Part shown: in pieces, positions 35,932 through 45,947 of the stretch
How positions within the stretch are numbered: the first letter of the stretch is position 1
How the letters are laid out: every line of letters starts with the position of its first letter
Assembly (NCBI RefSeq): GCF_011038885.2
Contig: NZ_CP064952.1
Span: forward strand, 310,001-374,000
Source: Schaalia sp. ZJ405
GTDB lineage: Bacteria > Actinomycetota > Actinomycetes > Actinomycetales > Actinomycetaceae
DNA: 64,000 bases
Reading direction: 5' to 3'
Notes under the pieces: model-generated
Database searches by the model: none
What the model saw: the letters and a program-made list of their open reading frames with translations, nothing else
What the model was told of the DNA's origin: nothing
Made by a program: the position numbers and the translations under genes

Positions 35932-36004
35932 TCGGGGTAACCAGTGGCGAACTGACGATGCCGCCGCGTCTGAGAGCCACCGAGACCGCGCACATCCGAA
36001 AGCA

Positions 36005-37207
36005 ATGAGCACAGGATCTGTTAAGGACGTACCGGGTGTTGGTCCCCTGACCGAAGCGAGCCGACTCATTGGCGCACAGCCGACAGGGGCGGTTGCCCGG
36101 ATCACCCAGGCCGTTCGACGCACACTGCGTTCGCTCACCGACCACACCCGCGATGGTGAGAATCCGGGAGGTCTGATCGTTGGACTTTCCGGTGGTGCAG
36201 ACTCGCTTGCGCTCGCGGTTGCAACCATTGACTGCGGAGTCCGAATGGGATTTGTCGTCCACACGGTGACTGTTGACCACGGGGTGCGTCCAGAATCGGG
36301 AAGAGAAGCTCAGGAAGTTGCGCAGCTGGCAACCCGTCTGGGGGCTATTGCTCACGTGGAACGCGTGACGCTTGCCCGCGGTGGTGGTCCCGAAGGGGGA
36401 GCACGCCAGGCGCGACGATCCGTACTCGTTCGTTCTGCCGGGAATCCCCCGATGCCTGTGATGCTGGGACATACGCTCGATGATCAGGCGGAAACCGTCT
36501 TGCTTCGCCTTGCGCGAGGGTCAGGTGTGGGATCTCTGCGAGCCATTGCTCCCGATGTTGTTGATGATCAGGGGGTTCGGTGGCTGAGGCCCCTTTTGGG
36601 AATCCGCCGCTCAGATACCCGCCAATTCCTCGTTGATCTTGGCCTGACCTGGTGGGATGATCCAACGAATGATCCTCATGGCCCCTGGGTGGCAGCGGAT
36701 GGAACTCCGCTGCGGCGGGCAGCGCTTCGGGCCAGTGCTCTGCCTGTCCTGGCCACAAGTCTGGGTGTTGATCCCGCTCCCGCCCTCGCGCGGACGGCGC
36801 AATTGGCCGCAGATGACGACGATGCGCTCACCCAGTGGGCAGACCGTGCCTGGCAGGGCGCCTCGGGTGACCTAGCGGAGCAGCTGCGTCAGGTCGAGGA
36901 ATCCGACGAGGGCGGCTTAGCCACGTGGGATGCGTCTGCACTCAACGTTGCCGCGCTTGATGATCTCCCGGTAGCTGTCCTGCGGCGTGTCCTTGGACGC
37001 TTTGTGCGCGAGCACGGAGCACGAGGAGGTGACCTGAACGCCCGCCACCACGATGAGCTGGCGAGCCTTGTCACCCGGTGGCGCGGTCAAGGACCTCTGT
37101 CCCTTCCGGGAACCCGGGTTGGTCGGATCCGAGATGAACAAGGGCGAGCGTGGATCGTTGCGATGAATGATGAACATGTGGGCCGCTGCAACGATCGTGA
37201 ACACTGA
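36005..37207 (+). CDS. tilS: tRNA(Ile)-lysidine synthase
   Basis: A 400-residue N-type PP-loop ATPase: SGGADS (from S62), VDHGVRPESGREAQEVA, GHTLDDQAETVLLRLARGSG and RPLLGIRRSDT. It converts the wobble cytidine of tRNA-Ile(CAU) to lysidine, which is essential for reading AUA. The start is uncertain; the ATG at 36005 is used, 73 bases after the previous stop, with no clear ribosome site, and a downstream start near the PP-loop is possible. The tilS-hpt-ftsH order is conserved in many bacteria. Confidence 0.93.
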   Translation: MSTGSVKDVPGVGPLTEASRLIGAQPTGAVARITQAVRRTLRSLTDHTRDGENPGGLIVGLSGGADSLALAVATIDCGVRMGFVVHTVTVDHGVRPESGREAQEVAQLATRLGAIAHVERVTLARGGGPEGGARQARRSVLVRSAGNPPMPVMLGHTLDDQAETVLLRLARGSGVGSLRAIAPDVVDDQGVRWLRPLLGIRRSDTRQFLVDLGLTWWDDPTNDPHGPWVAADGTPLRRAALRASALPVLATSLGVDPAPALARTAQLAADDDDALTQWADRAWQGASGDLAEQLRQVEESDEGGLATWDASALNVAALDDLPVAVLRRVLGRFVREHGARGGDLNARHHDELASLVTRWRGQGPLSLPGTRVGRIRDEQGRAWIVAMNDEHVGRCNDREH

Positions 37208-37354
37208 CCATCTTTGCTCGATGAGCTTCGCTGAAAGAGAAGTATGTCGCTCACGTCGCTAAGAGCGGTCCATTTGTGGCACGCTTGTTGAGTGAAGGTC
37301 TGTTGGCCACTCTAAGCGCCGACAGCTGTAACTCTTAGTGAAAAGGGGAGTCGC

Positions 37355-37906
37355 GTGGACGCCACCGACATGGGTTCAGATCTCAAAGAAGTTCTGATCA
37401 GCGCTGAGGACATGGACCGGCGTCTTGAGGAACTCGCCGCGGAGATTGATCGCGACTACGCGGGCAAAGAGATCCTGCTTGTCGGTGTCCTGCGCGGAGC
37501 CGTCATGGTTATGGCTGATCTGTCTCGCAAGCTCCACAGCCCACTTCAGATGGACTGGATGGCCGTGTCCTCCTACGGGTCGGGAACAAAGTCTTCCGGT
37601 GTTGTCCGCATCCTCAAAGACCTCGATCAGGACGTCAACGGGCGTCACGTCCTCATTGTTGAAGACATCATTGACTCCGGTCTCACCCTGTCGTGGCTTC
37701 AGAAGAACCTCCTGACGCGCGGAGCTGCATCCGTGGAGATTGCCACCGCGATGCGTAAGCCGCGAGCGGCAAAGGTCGATGTAGATGTGGCCTATGTTGG
37801 CTTTGAGATTCCCGACGAATTCGTTGTCGGATACGGGCTTGACTACGCTGAAAAGTACCGGCACCTGCCTTTCGTTGGCACCCTTGCCCCGCACGTCTAT
37901 CAGTGA
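37355..37906 (+). CDS. hpt: Hypoxanthine phosphoribosyltransferase
   Basis: A 183-residue type I phosphoribosyltransferase. The PRPP loop is HVLIVEDIIDSGLTLSW; LVGVLRGAVMVMADL and MDWMAVSSYGSGTKSSG are the other family segments. It salvages hypoxanthine and guanine. GTG at 37355 follows AAGGGGAG. The 147 bases between tilS and hpt may hold a promoter. The neighbour order is the usual tilS-hpt-ftsH. Confidence 0.95.
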   Translation: MDATDMGSDLKEVLISAEDMDRRLEELAAEIDRDYAGKEILLVGVLRGAVMVMADLSRKLHSPLQMDWMAVSSYGSGTKSSGVVRILKDLDQDVNGRHVLIVEDIIDSGLTLSWLQKNLLTRGAASVEIATAMRKPRAAKVDVDVAYVGFEIPDEFVVGYGLDYAEKYRHLPFVGTLAPHVYQ

Positions 37907-37957
37907 TCGTCGGTTGGTCAGTGACCTGGGACGCCAAGCAGAAGAGAAAAGACATCC

Positions 37958-39946
37958 GTGGCTGAAGTAACGAAGAAGAATCGCATTAACTGGGCGTGGA
38001 TCATCATCCCGCTTGTCGTGCTCATGGTGGGAGGATGGTTCGTCTGGCAGACCTTTCAGCCGCGAGCCGTTGACACTTCCGAGGGCGTGGAAATCCTCAA
38101 GAGTTCCACCGTTGAACGAGTGGTGCTCAACGAGGGGACCCAGCAGGTCAACCTCACGTTGAAGGAAGACTACACGCACAAGTCCACTGGCCTGGGGGAC
38201 CGTGATCGTAACCTCGGCAAGTCCGTGTACTTCACCTACTCGAATGTCCAGACCAAGGATATTCTTCAGGCGGTCGAGAAGCTCGACCCGTCAAAGGGAT
38301 GGAACGCAATCTATCCGCAGTCATCCATGCTGTCGTGGATCATCCAGATGCTCTTGCCCCTGGTGCTGCTCTTCGTGCTTTTCTGGTTCGTTATGGGGCG
38401 GATGACCGGGTCGCGGATGATGGGGGCCTTCGGTCAGTCCAAAGCAAAGGAATTTAACCAGGAACGTCCCGAAGTTACTTTCGCTGACGTTGCGGGCGAG
38501 GACGAGGCCGTTGAGGAACTCGAAGAAATCCGTGAATTCCTTGCCTCGCCTGAACGCTTCCACAAGGTTGGAGCGCGGATTCCCCGCGGTGTTCTCCTCT
38601 ACGGTCCTCCCGGAACCGGTAAGACGCTGCTTGCGAAAGCTGTTGCCGGTGAAGCACACGCCCCATTCTTTTCGATCTCCGGATCGGAGTTCATGGAACT
38701 CTACGTCGGCGTTGGTGCTTCACGCGTTCGTGACCTCTTTGAGCGCGCAAAGAAGAATTCCCCCGCAATTATTTTCGTCGACGAAATTGACGCGGTCGGT
38801 CGTCACCGCGGATCGGGAATCGGCGGCGGTAACGATGAACGCGAGCAAACACTCAACCAGCTGCTCGTTGAAATGGACGGTTTCGACGAACGCGCAAACG
38901 TCATCCTTATTGCTGCGACAAACCGCCCGGACATCCTTGACCCCGCTTTGTTGCGTCCGGGGCGTTTTGACCGGCAGATTGCCGTGGAAGCCCCAGACCT
39001 CAAGGGTCGCGAAGCGATCCTCAAAGTCCATGCTGCGGGTAAGCCACTGACCGAGGACGTCGACCTGCGTCAGATCGCCAAACGAACCCCCGGTTTCACC
39101 GGCGCAGACCTGGCGAATGTTCTCAACGAGGCGGCCCTTCTCACTGCCCGATCCAACGCCGACCTCATTGATGATCGTGCGATCGACGAGGCTATCGACC
39201 GTGTGATCGCCGGTCCGCAAAAGCGCACGCGCGTGATGAATGATCACGACAAAGCCGTTACCGCGTACCACGAAGGCGGACATGCCCTGGCTGCCGCAGC
39301 GCTGCGGTACACGGATCCGGTGACGAAAGTGACGATTCTCCCACGTGGACGCGCACTGGGGTACACGATGGTCATGCCCACCGAGGATCGTTTCAACAAG
39401 ACACGCAACCAGCTCCTTGATGATCTGGTCTACTCAATGGGTGGACGCGTTGCCGAGGAACTGGTGTTTAGGGATCCGTCAACAGGCCCGGCCAACGACA
39501 TTCAACAGGCCACAAAGACCGCCCGAGCAATGGTCACGGACTACGGAATGTCTGAGCGCGTCGGCCTCGTGAAGCTAGGATCTACTGACACCGAGGCTTT
39601 CGGACACGGTTCAGGTCGACCCAACGAGCGAGTCCTCTCCGACGAAATGGCGTCGATCATTGATGACGAAGTTCGTATTCTTCTCGATAACGCGATGCGT
39701 GAAGCATGGGAAATTCTCACCCGTAACCGCGACATCCTCGACGAACTGGCCTCGCGTCTTCTTGAGGAGGAAACCCTCGACGAGAAACAGTTGGCTCAGA
39801 TCTTCGCCAAGGTCCGCAAGCAGGATGAGCGTCCCGTGTGGAACTACGGTGCCGACGCTGCCGTGCCCGGAGCCCTCATGGGTAACCCGGTGCTCGGTGG
39901 AAAACCGGAACCTCAGGAGCCGGAGGCCATTGATGAGTCTCACTGA
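37958..39946 (+). CDS. ftsH: ATP-dependent zinc metalloprotease FtsH
   Basis: A 662-residue FtsH: two membrane helices (about residues 12-30 and 125-148) around a small outer domain, AAA+ module with Walker A GPPGTGKT and Walker [11 protein letters not shown], second-region-of-homology arginines in RPGRFDRQ, and zinc motif HEGGH (438-442). It degrades unneeded membrane and regulatory proteins. GTG start. The last 14 bases overlap folE, so the folate genes are translated with it. Confidence 0.96.
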   Translation: MAEVTKKNRINWAWIIIPLVVLMVGGWFVWQTFQPRAVDTSEGVEILKSSTVERVVLNEGTQQVNLTLKEDYTHKSTGLGDRDRNLGKSVYFTYSNVQTKDILQAVEKLDPSKGWNAIYPQSSMLSWIIQMLLPLVLLFVLFWFVMGRMTGSRMMGAFGQSKAKEFNQERPEVTFADVAGEDEAVEELEEIREFLASPERFHKVGARIPRGVLLYGPPGTGKTLLAKAVAGEAHAPFFSISGSEFMELYVGVGASRVRDLFERAKKNSPAIIFVDEIDAVGRHRGSGIGGGNDEREQTLNQLLVEMDGFDERANVILIAATNRPDILDPALLRPGRFDRQIAVEAPDLKGREAILKVHAAGKPLTEDVDLRQIAKRTPGFTGADLANVLNEAALLTARSNADLIDDRAIDEAIDRVIAGPQKRTRVMNDHDKAVTAYHEGGHALAAAALRYTDPVTKVTILPRGRALGYTMVMPTEDRFNKTRNQLLDDLVYSMGGRVAEELVFRDPSTGPANDIQQATKTARAMVTDYGMSERVGLVKLGSTDTEAFGHGSGRPNERVLSDEMASIIDDEVRILLDNAMREAWEILTRNRDILDELASRLLEEETLDEKQLAQIFAKVRKQDERPVWNYGADAAVPGALMGNPVLGGKPEPQEPEAIDESH

Positions 39947-40517
39947 CCGCGCCTACGATGCGGCAGGAGTTGAACAGGCTTCACGCGACCTCCTCGTTGC
40001 CGTGGGTGAGGATCCCACCCGAGAGGGACTGGCCGACACCCCGTCTCGAATGGCCCGTGCGTGGAGTGAAATCCTCAGCGGAATGACTGAGGATCCCCGC
40101 GAGCATTTACGCACCCAGTTCCATGCGGGAACCGACGAATTGGTCCTCGTTCGAGACATCACCTTCTACTCCGTGTGCGAACACCACCTCCTGCCTTTCT
40201 ACGGCCGCGCACACGTGGGCTACATCCCCCGAGGCGGCGTTGTCACCGGACTGTCGAAGCTCGCACGAGTCGTTGAGGGATATGCGAAGCGCCCCCAGGT
40301 TCAAGAGCGGCTCACCGCGCAGGTGGCGGACGCGATCAACGAGGTTCTCCATCCCCAGGGCGTCATCGTTGTTATCGAGGCCGAGCACATGTGTATGTCG
40401 ATGCGCGGCGTCACTAAACCCGGGTCGTCCACGGTGACATCGGCGCTCCGCGGCATCATGAATGATGGTGCGACCAGGTCTGAAATCATGGCGCTCGTCT
40501 TAGGTGGTCAGCGGTAA
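39933..40517 (+). CDS. folE: GTP cyclohydrolase I
   Basis: A 194-residue enzyme with zinc/substrate motifs [18 protein letters not shown] and [12 protein letters not shown]. It makes dihydroneopterin triphosphate from GTP, the first step of folate synthesis. The ATG at 39933 lies inside the end of ftsH and has GGAGG 6 bases upstream, which fixes this start rather than the longer frame beginning at 39660. Confidence 0.95.
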   Translation: MSLTDRAYDAAGVEQASRDLLVAVGEDPTREGLADTPSRMARAWSEILSGMTEDPREHLRTQFHAGTDELVLVRDITFYSVCEHHLLPFYGRAHVGYIPRGGVVTGLSKLARVVEGYAKRPQVQERLTAQVADAINEVLHPQGVIVVIEAEHMCMSMRGVTKPGSSTVTSALRGIMNDGATRSEIMALVLGGQR

Positions 40518-41417
40518 ATGCGTGAGAATTCAGCCTCGTCCTCGTTCCCAGATACAGGGGAGTTCGCCGCTGAGGTGAGGGGATCGGCGCTTGGGGGGAA
40601 CGTCAACATTCCTTCCCCGAGTCTTCCCGGCGCCTGGGAACTTCCCACGGGACGCACCCTCGTCATGGGGATCCTCAACGTCACCCCGGATTCTTTTTCC
40701 GATGGTGGCCGGTGGAACGCCCCGGAGCTGGCACTTGCTCATGCGGAGGATCTCCTCGCGCAGGGTGCGCACATCATCGACGTCGGAGGGGAATCCACCA
40801 GGCCCGGATCGCAGCGCATTACCGAGGACGAGGAATGGCAACGAATCGGCCGAGTCGTTGAAACACTGGCGTCACGCGGTGTCGTTGTCTCCGTCGATAC
40901 GATTCATGCGCTCACGGCCAGGCGCGCTGCCGATGCCGGCGCAGCAATCATTAATGACGTGTCGGGAGGACTGTGGGATCCGCAGATGAACGCGGTGATC
41001 GCTCAGACGGGTGCCGCCTACGTCATCCAGCATTTTCGTGCGCTTCCCGGTCCCAACGAATCCCACGACTACGGTAACGACACGGTCACGACGGTCTTGC
41101 GTGAACTTCACGCCCAGGTTGAAGCGGCTCGTGAAAGCGGTGTTCGCCCAGGTCAGATCATTGTCGATCCGGGACTGGGTTTCTCTAAGACCTCCGAACA
41201 GTCGTGGGAACTTGTGGATTCGTTCGGAACTCTGCGCGGGCTCGGGTACCCTGTGCTCATTGGGGCTTCGCGTAAACGTTTCGTCGCCTCGACGGGACGT
41301 GACCCAGACGCGGTGACAGCTGAGATTTCTGCCCGTTGCGCGCGGGAAGGAATATGGGCCGTTCGCGTTCACGACGTGGGCCTTAACGTCCGCACAATTG
41401 ATGCCAATGAGGAGTGA
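40518..41417 (+). CDS. folP: Dihydropteroate synthase
   Basis: A 299-residue TIM-barrel enzyme: LVMGILNVTPDSFSDGGRW (pterin binding), VGGESTRPGS, SVDTIHALTA, IINDVSGG, DPGLGFSKT and IGASRKRFV. It joins p-aminobenzoate to dihydropterin diphosphate and is the sulfonamide target. ATG follows the folE stop directly. About 45 residues precede the first conserved motif, more than usual, so a later start is possible. Confidence 0.94.
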   Translation: MRENSASSSFPDTGEFAAEVRGSALGGNVNIPSPSLPGAWELPTGRTLVMGILNVTPDSFSDGGRWNAPELALAHAEDLLAQGAHIIDVGGESTRPGSQRITEDEEWQRIGRVVETLASRGVVVSVDTIHALTARRAADAGAAIINDVSGGLWDPQMNAVIAQTGAAYVIQHFRALPGPNESHDYGNDTVTTVLRELHAQVEAARESGVRPGQIIVDPGLGFSKTSEQSWELVDSFGTLRGLGYPVLIGASRKRFVASTGRDPDAVTAEISARCAREGIWAVRVHDVGLNVRTIDANEE

Positions 41418-41423
41418 GCGTTC

Positions 41424-43475
41424 GTGATGAGGCAACTCGACGTCATCACCCTGCGTGGCCTGAGCGCCCCAGGGGTACATGGGGTGCTCGAACACGAACA
41501 ACGGTCCTCACAGCCATTCAGTGTCGACGTGGCGATGTGGGTGGCAACGGATGCGGGGAGCGGTTCGGACAACATCGCAGACACCGTGTCGTATGCCGAT
41601 ATCGCCGACGAAGTCTCTTCGATTCTCACGGGCCCGTCGGTTCGTCTCATCGAAACGCTGGCTCACCGGATTGCGCGTGCCGTCATTGCGCACAACCGCA
41701 TCGAAGCCGTGGAAGTCACTGTCCATAAGCCGCACGCCCCGATTCCCTACCATTTCCAGGACGTGTTCGTCACCGTTCGCATGGGTTCCGTGTGGGGTGA
41801 TACCCCGGTGGGTACCCTCGCTTCGGTCATTGACGAGGACGAGGCCGCACTTCGCGGTCACACACCCGGCACTGATGAACGGGCCTCTTCCACCTCGACG
41901 ACCGTGTTTATCACCGGACCTGAGAGCCCCGCAGAGTCTGCACGCCAGGCTGTTCTTGCGTTGGGCGGCAACCTTGGAGATACCCCGACGATCCTTGCTC
42001 AGGCGATTTCTGATCTCATTGATACGCGCGGAATTGACGTTGAGAACGTGTCTCCGATTTTGCGGACACGGCCTGTTTTGCGTCCCGATCAGGCTGCACA
42101 GAACGACTACTGGAATGCGGTTGTCCTGGTGAAAACGCGTTTGCAGCCCCGTGATCTTCTTGCTGTCACCCAGAGGATCGAGGCCGCGCACGGCCGGATT
42201 CGGCAGGAAAAATGGGGTCCTCGCACTCTCGACATCGACATTATTCAGTACGAAGGCGTTACGCAGATTGATCCGGAGTTGACGCTTCCGCATCCGCGGG
42301 TTCGTCAGCGCGCATTCGTCCTCGCCCCCTGGTTGCTTGTTGACCCGGAAGCTGAGCTTGAAGGTAAAGGCAGGGTCGAGGATCTGCTGGAACTCACGCC
42401 TGACCGGGAGGGAATCCGAGATGCCGTTGAGGGCTGGTTGGATGATCCGTCGTCGGTGATTGCCGAGTCCGATGCCGTGCTCAATGACGTTGCGGATGAG
42501 ATCGCTGATGACGGGGACGTTGAGGAATCCGGCGATTCGCTGGTGATTCCCCATCTTGCACACGCGGGTCAGCTCGTTGCGCAGTCGCGTCTCGACCTCG
42601 TTCCCGAAGCGTCGAGAGTGGGATTGGAGCCTGGCGAGGGTGGAGATGACCTCGTGTGGCGTCGGCTGTGGGAAAAGTGGGGGACGACGTCGGCCACTGA
42701 CCGTGACGCTCGTGAAGAACCCGCACCCGTTGTTTACCAAAAAGCTCCTGCGTCGCTGGAACCGGCGTGGACTCCGTCCGTATTCCTCACCGACGGTGAG
42801 CGGGGGAAAGCGGAGAATACCGGTGCCTCCGGTACCGCCTCTCAGCGCTCCGGTGCGCGTGAGGATGTCGGGCTGACTGCGCAACCCGCTGAGCCGCGCG
42901 CGATCTATGCCGGTGGGGCTGCCGCATCAGGGGGGTCTTTCGATACCTCCGTAACGCCCGTCGGCGTGGATGCGGGGGCTGTGGCACCCGGTGAATCGTC
43001 TGTCTCCGGTGAATCTCAGTCAGTCCAGCGGCGAACCACGGGGAGCAAGGGCTCTGCTGAGTCGGAGCATCCCCAATCTGTGGCACCTGAGACGCGTTCG
43101 GATGCTGGAGAATCCACGACGTTGACACCTGAGAAGCGCCGACCCAGGTGGCTGCCGGTATTTGACGAGGAAAAGGCGCATGAAGGGCATGAGGGTTCCG
43201 AGGGCACTTTGCAATTGCCGTCGTGGGATTTTGCTCATCATACGGTGAGGATCTTTGACGACCCGGATGCCGCGCCCTTAGGTGAAGCGCCGGCAGGTAC
43301 TCCAGCGCAGCCGGTTCGGCGGTCAATTCTTGATCCGATGCTCCCACAGGGAACACCCATTGGTCCGGTGTCCGAGGACGAAACCGCGCAGACGGGAATT
43401 ATCCGCAAAGCGGTGATTCGGCCGACGGCTCTGGGTCAGGTTGAGATTTCGCGGCACAAGGACCCTGATCAATGA
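41424..43475 (+). CDS. folB-folK: Dihydroneopterin aldolase fused to HPPK, with a long C-terminal extension
   Basis: A 683-residue protein. Residues about 1-120 are FolB (LRGLSAPGVHGVLEHE, VRLIETLAHRIA, VTVHKPHAPI); residues about 170-330 are FolK (AVLALGGNLGDT, RIRQEKWGPRTLDIDII, LPHPRVRQRAFVLAPW). These catalyse two consecutive folate steps. Beyond about residue 340 comes a 340-residue tail, acidic, rich in Ser, Pro, Gly and Glu, with no recognisable catalytic motif and probably disordered, ending in a more ordered RRSILDPMLPQGTPIGPV-type segment. FolB-FolK fusions are known; the tail is not usual. GTG at 41424 or ATG at 41427 can start. Overlaps DUF3180 by ATGA. Confidence 0.92.
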   Translation: MMRQLDVITLRGLSAPGVHGVLEHEQRSSQPFSVDVAMWVATDAGSGSDNIADTVSYADIADEVSSILTGPSVRLIETLAHRIARAVIAHNRIEAVEVTVHKPHAPIPYHFQDVFVTVRMGSVWGDTPVGTLASVIDEDEAALRGHTPGTDERASSTSTTVFITGPESPAESARQAVLALGGNLGDTPTILAQAISDLIDTRGIDVENVSPILRTRPVLRPDQAAQNDYWNAVVLVKTRLQPRDLLAVTQRIEAAHGRIRQEKWGPRTLDIDIIQYEGVTQIDPELTLPHPRVRQRAFVLAPWLLVDPEAELEGKGRVEDLLELTPDREGIRDAVEGWLDDPSSVIAESDAVLNDVADEIADDGDVEESGDSLVIPHLAHAGQLVAQSRLDLVPEASRVGLEPGEGGDDLVWRRLWEKWGTTSATDRDAREEPAPVVYQKAPASLEPAWTPSVFLTDGERGKAENTGASGTASQRSGAREDVGLTAQPAEPRAIYAGGAAASGGSFDTSVTPVGVDAGAVAPGESSVSGESQSVQRRTTGSKGSAESEHPQSVAPETRSDAGESTTLTPEKRRPRWLPVFDEEKAHEGHEGSEGTLQLPSWDFAHHTVRIFDDPDAAPLGEAPAGTPAQPVRRSILDPMLPQGTPIGPVSEDETAQTGIIRKAVIRPTALGQVEISRHKDPDQ

Positions 43476-43957
43476 AACCCGTGGGGGTAGTCCTGCTCAG
43501 CGTCGTTGCCGTTGTTGCGGCTCTTCTTGTTGGCTGCGGGTCTGCCATCGTTGTGATCACCGGGGGATTTCCGCCTCTGATCGCTCCTGCGGTGGGTGTG
43601 GTGTTCCTTGTTCTTGATGTACTCATTTGGTGGTTGGGCTTTCATGTTCGACGCTACCGCAATGGGAAACGGACGTGGGTGACGGCTTTTGCTGCGATGC
43701 GAATCGCCGCGTTGGCACGCGCGTCAGCGTGGGCTGGAGCCGGTTTTGGGGGAGCGTTGCTGGGGATCGCCGGTGCTTCTCTTCTGCGGATCGACGCGGC
43801 GACCATGACCTATAACGCGTGGGTGGCGGGCCTTGGGGGTCTTGCGGCGTTCTCGTGGTGTGTGATTTCGGTAGTTGTTGAACGTTGGTGCGTTCTGGGT
43901 TCCGATGACACGGAGTCGGGTGACGATCAACGTAATTCAACGGTTTCGGCGGCATAG
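43472..43957 (+). CDS. DUF3180 family membrane protein
   Basis: A 161-residue protein with four hydrophobic segments (about residues 5-27, 32-54, 85-107 and 120-142) and an Arg-rich loop between helices two and three. Location directly after folK, with ATGA overlap, and the motif MRIAALARASAWAGAGFGG match DUF3180, a family that follows folK in many actinobacteria. Its function is unknown. Confidence 0.85.
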   Translation: MKPVGVVLLSVVAVVAALLVGCGSAIVVITGGFPPLIAPAVGVVFLVLDVLIWWLGFHVRRYRNGKRTWVTAFAAMRIAALARASAWAGAGFGGALLGIAGASLLRIDAATMTYNAWVAGLGGLAAFSWCVISVVVERWCVLGSDDTESGDDQRNSTVSAA

Positions 43958-43969
43958 GGGGCTGTTATC

Positions 43970-44770
43970 GTGGGGAAGACGACGCGTAATTCTGCCTCCC
44001 GTGGGAGTGGCGCCCGTCCTGCGTATCGTCAGCGACGAGGGCAGTCGTCATCGAGGACGACAGGGCGTCCGTCGTCTCAGGGGCCGGTGAATCTCTGGCC
44101 GCGACGGATCATCACGGGAACGGCTCTCCTGCTGATCATTGCCGTGGTGGTCTGGGCAGTTGTAGCCCTTGTTGGTCGACTGACCGCAGGAGCGGGTAAT
44201 GCCCAGGAGTCTCAAAGGCAAGCCGCTGCCCAGTCTGGTATGCAGTCCGGTGCGCAGTCTGCTTCTCAATCGGGAGCCGGGTCTGGTCATTCGGCAACCT
44301 CAGACGGATACGTTGTGGCACAAGGACAGGAAGCAACGGCTGACGGATTGCTCAACCCTGACGACTCCGTTGATATTCCCCAGTGCACGCAGCGCAGCCT
44401 CGACGTGTCGGTAGCGGCCACGGGAACCACTGTGGGCGCAGGAGAGGCGCTGTCAGTGAAGCTGCTCAATCGTTCCGACGTGTCGTGTGTTGCCTACCTG
44501 GGGGCACTCACTGTTGAAGTTCACTCGGGCGACCAGGTGGTTTACGATTCCTCGGTCTGTGCTGAGCGAGATCCCAAGGCTACTGCGCTGTTGCTTGCTC
44601 CCGATAAGGAATGGCAGGGAACGGTGTCGTGGGACGGCAAGGTGTATGTCAACGGATGTGACGCTCCTGCCGGTGGGCTGGCCATAGCGCAGGCGGGAAC
44701 TTACTGGGCGCAGCTGTCATTTGATGGGAAGACCGTTGGGTCCCCGCAGTGGTTCGAGGTCAACGGGTAA
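43970..44770 (+). CDS. Membrane-anchored protein of unknown function
   Basis: A 266-residue protein: basic N-terminus of about 45 residues, one membrane helix (47-69), a Ser/Gln/Gly-rich linker with repeats of the type QSGAQSASQSG (about 78-105), and an outer beta-rich domain (about 125-266) with two conserved-looking cysteines (IPQCTQRS, NRSDVSCVAYLG) and two further ones. The domain resembles DUF4232-type folds of actinobacterial lipoproteins, but I cannot name it. GTG start 12 bases after the DUF3180 stop, so it ends the folate operon. Confidence 0.75.
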   Translation: MGKTTRNSASRGSGARPAYRQRRGQSSSRTTGRPSSQGPVNLWPRRIITGTALLLIIAVVVWAVVALVGRLTAGAGNAQESQRQAAAQSGMQSGAQSASQSGAGSGHSATSDGYVVAQGQEATADGLLNPDDSVDIPQCTQRSLDVSVAATGTTVGAGEALSVKLLNRSDVSCVAYLGALTVEVHSGDQVVYDSSVCAERDPKATALLLAPDKEWQGTVSWDGKVYVNGCDAPAGGLAIAQAGTYWAQLSFDGKTVGSPQWFEVNG

Positions 44771-44826
44771 CAAATTGCTGGCGCGGCGAGGACGAGGGTG
44801 AGTGAGTGAGCGCGACACTCCCGTTC

Positions 44827-45897
44827 CTACCAGCCGACGATGCCGTTCGCCGCCATCTGGGCCTGGTGTTCAAGGTTCTCATGGATGAGTTTTGCTCGGT
44901 ATGGCCCGATTCCCTCAAGTGCTTGAAGTTCTTCGAGGGTTGCCAAACGCAACTCAGCGAGAGTTGGCCAGTGCGCCGACACATTCTTAATCACACTCCA
45001 CGGCAGATGTGGAACCAGGGAGAGCGCGCGAATTCCGCGGGGCTGAATGTCGCGGTCAAGGTCAGCAACCTCGAAAACATTGAGGCCAAGGACATTGGCA
45101 ATGGCCGTGAGATCAACGAGCTTATCTCCACCGAGATCAGTGAGTTCTTTTTCAACGCGTGCAACGTCTGCGGAGTCGCGGATGTAGTCGCGCAGCACCA
45201 GAGCACGTTCGGAGGCGGAGCCGCGAACAAGGTCGTCAACCTGAAGGGCAAGGAGGCGACCTCCGGAACCGAGTTCCTCAAGATAACCGTTAATTTCCGC
45301 GGTGATCCGACGAATCATTTCCATTCGCTGAATCACCGTGGCAACGTCACGCACAGACGCAGAGTCGCGCATTTCAAGAACGGTGAGGGTTTGGAGTACC
45401 TCATCGAGCCGCTGTGAATACCTGTCAAGAGTGTTCACCGCGAGGTTTGCACGTGACAGCAGCACTTCGGGTTCCTCGACAAAACGGTGGTATTCCCCAA
45501 CGTAAATGGAAATCATTCGCATGGACGCGGATAGGGAAAGAACCGGAAGATGCAGTTGCCGTGCGGTGCGCTGAGCGGTGCGGTGACGCATCCCGGACTC
45601 ATCTGTGAGGATCGAAGCGTCGGGGAGAAGCTGAACGTTCGCTTTGACGATACGCCACGAGTCGGTGTCGATAACGACCGCCCCATCCATCTTGCACAAT
45701 TCGCGCAGGCGCGAAGCGGTGAAGGGGACGTTGAGGTCAAAACCTCCCGAGCAGATGGCTTCAACTTCGGGGGAGTATCCCATGACGATGAGGGCACCCG
45801 TGTGTGACCGCTGAATCCTTTCGAGACCCTCGCGCAGGGCGGTCCCGGGGGCGACGGCCTGGAGGGCCTCGCGCAATGACGCAGCGTCGGCGGTCAT
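44827..45897 (-). CDS. disA: Diadenylate cyclase DisA (DNA integrity scanning protein)
   Basis: A 356-residue DisA: N-terminal DAC domain with D71-GA and R104-HR motifs (CKMDGAVVIDTD, GMRHRTAQ), a helical linker and a C-terminal helix-hairpin-helix DNA-binding domain (LQALEGIGPYRAKLI). It makes cyclic di-AMP while scanning DNA for branched structures. It lies 50 bases downstream of radA on the same strand; RadA is known to bind and inhibit DisA in mycobacteria. A K+ uptake system, a classical c-di-AMP target, is encoded just upstream. Confidence 0.96.
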   Translation of the reverse strand: MTADAASLREALQAVAPGTALREGLERIQRSHTGALIVMGYSPEVEAICSGGFDLNVPFTASRLRELCKMDGAVVIDTDSWRIVKANVQLLPDASILTDESGMRHRTAQRTARQLHLPVLSLSASMRMISIYVGEYHRFVEEPEVLLSRANLAVNTLDRYSQRLDEVLQTLTVLEMRDSASVRDVATVIQRMEMIRRITAEINGYLEELGSGGRLLALQVDDLVRGSASERALVLRDYIRDSADVARVEKELTDLGGDKLVDLTAIANVLGLNVFEVADLDRDIQPRGIRALSLVPHLPWSVIKNVSAHWPTLAELRLATLEELQALEGIGPYRAKLIHENLEHQAQMAANGIVGW

Positions 45898-45947
45898 GAA
45901 TGGTCCCTTTCTTGATCTCTAACGATGAGATCGTGATGCGCCTAAGT

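Noticed and set aside
36005..37207. Longer tilS frame beginning at 35801
   Set aside because: It would overlap the preceding gene by over 130 bases and the added residues show no family similarity.
41508..42884. 458-residue minus-strand frame opposite folB-folK
   Set aside because: Fully antisense to conserved folate domains; no domain pattern, no ribosome site.
44806..45417. 203-residue plus-strand frame opposite disA
   Set aside because: Antisense to the DisA C-terminal domains, without promoter or ribosome site.
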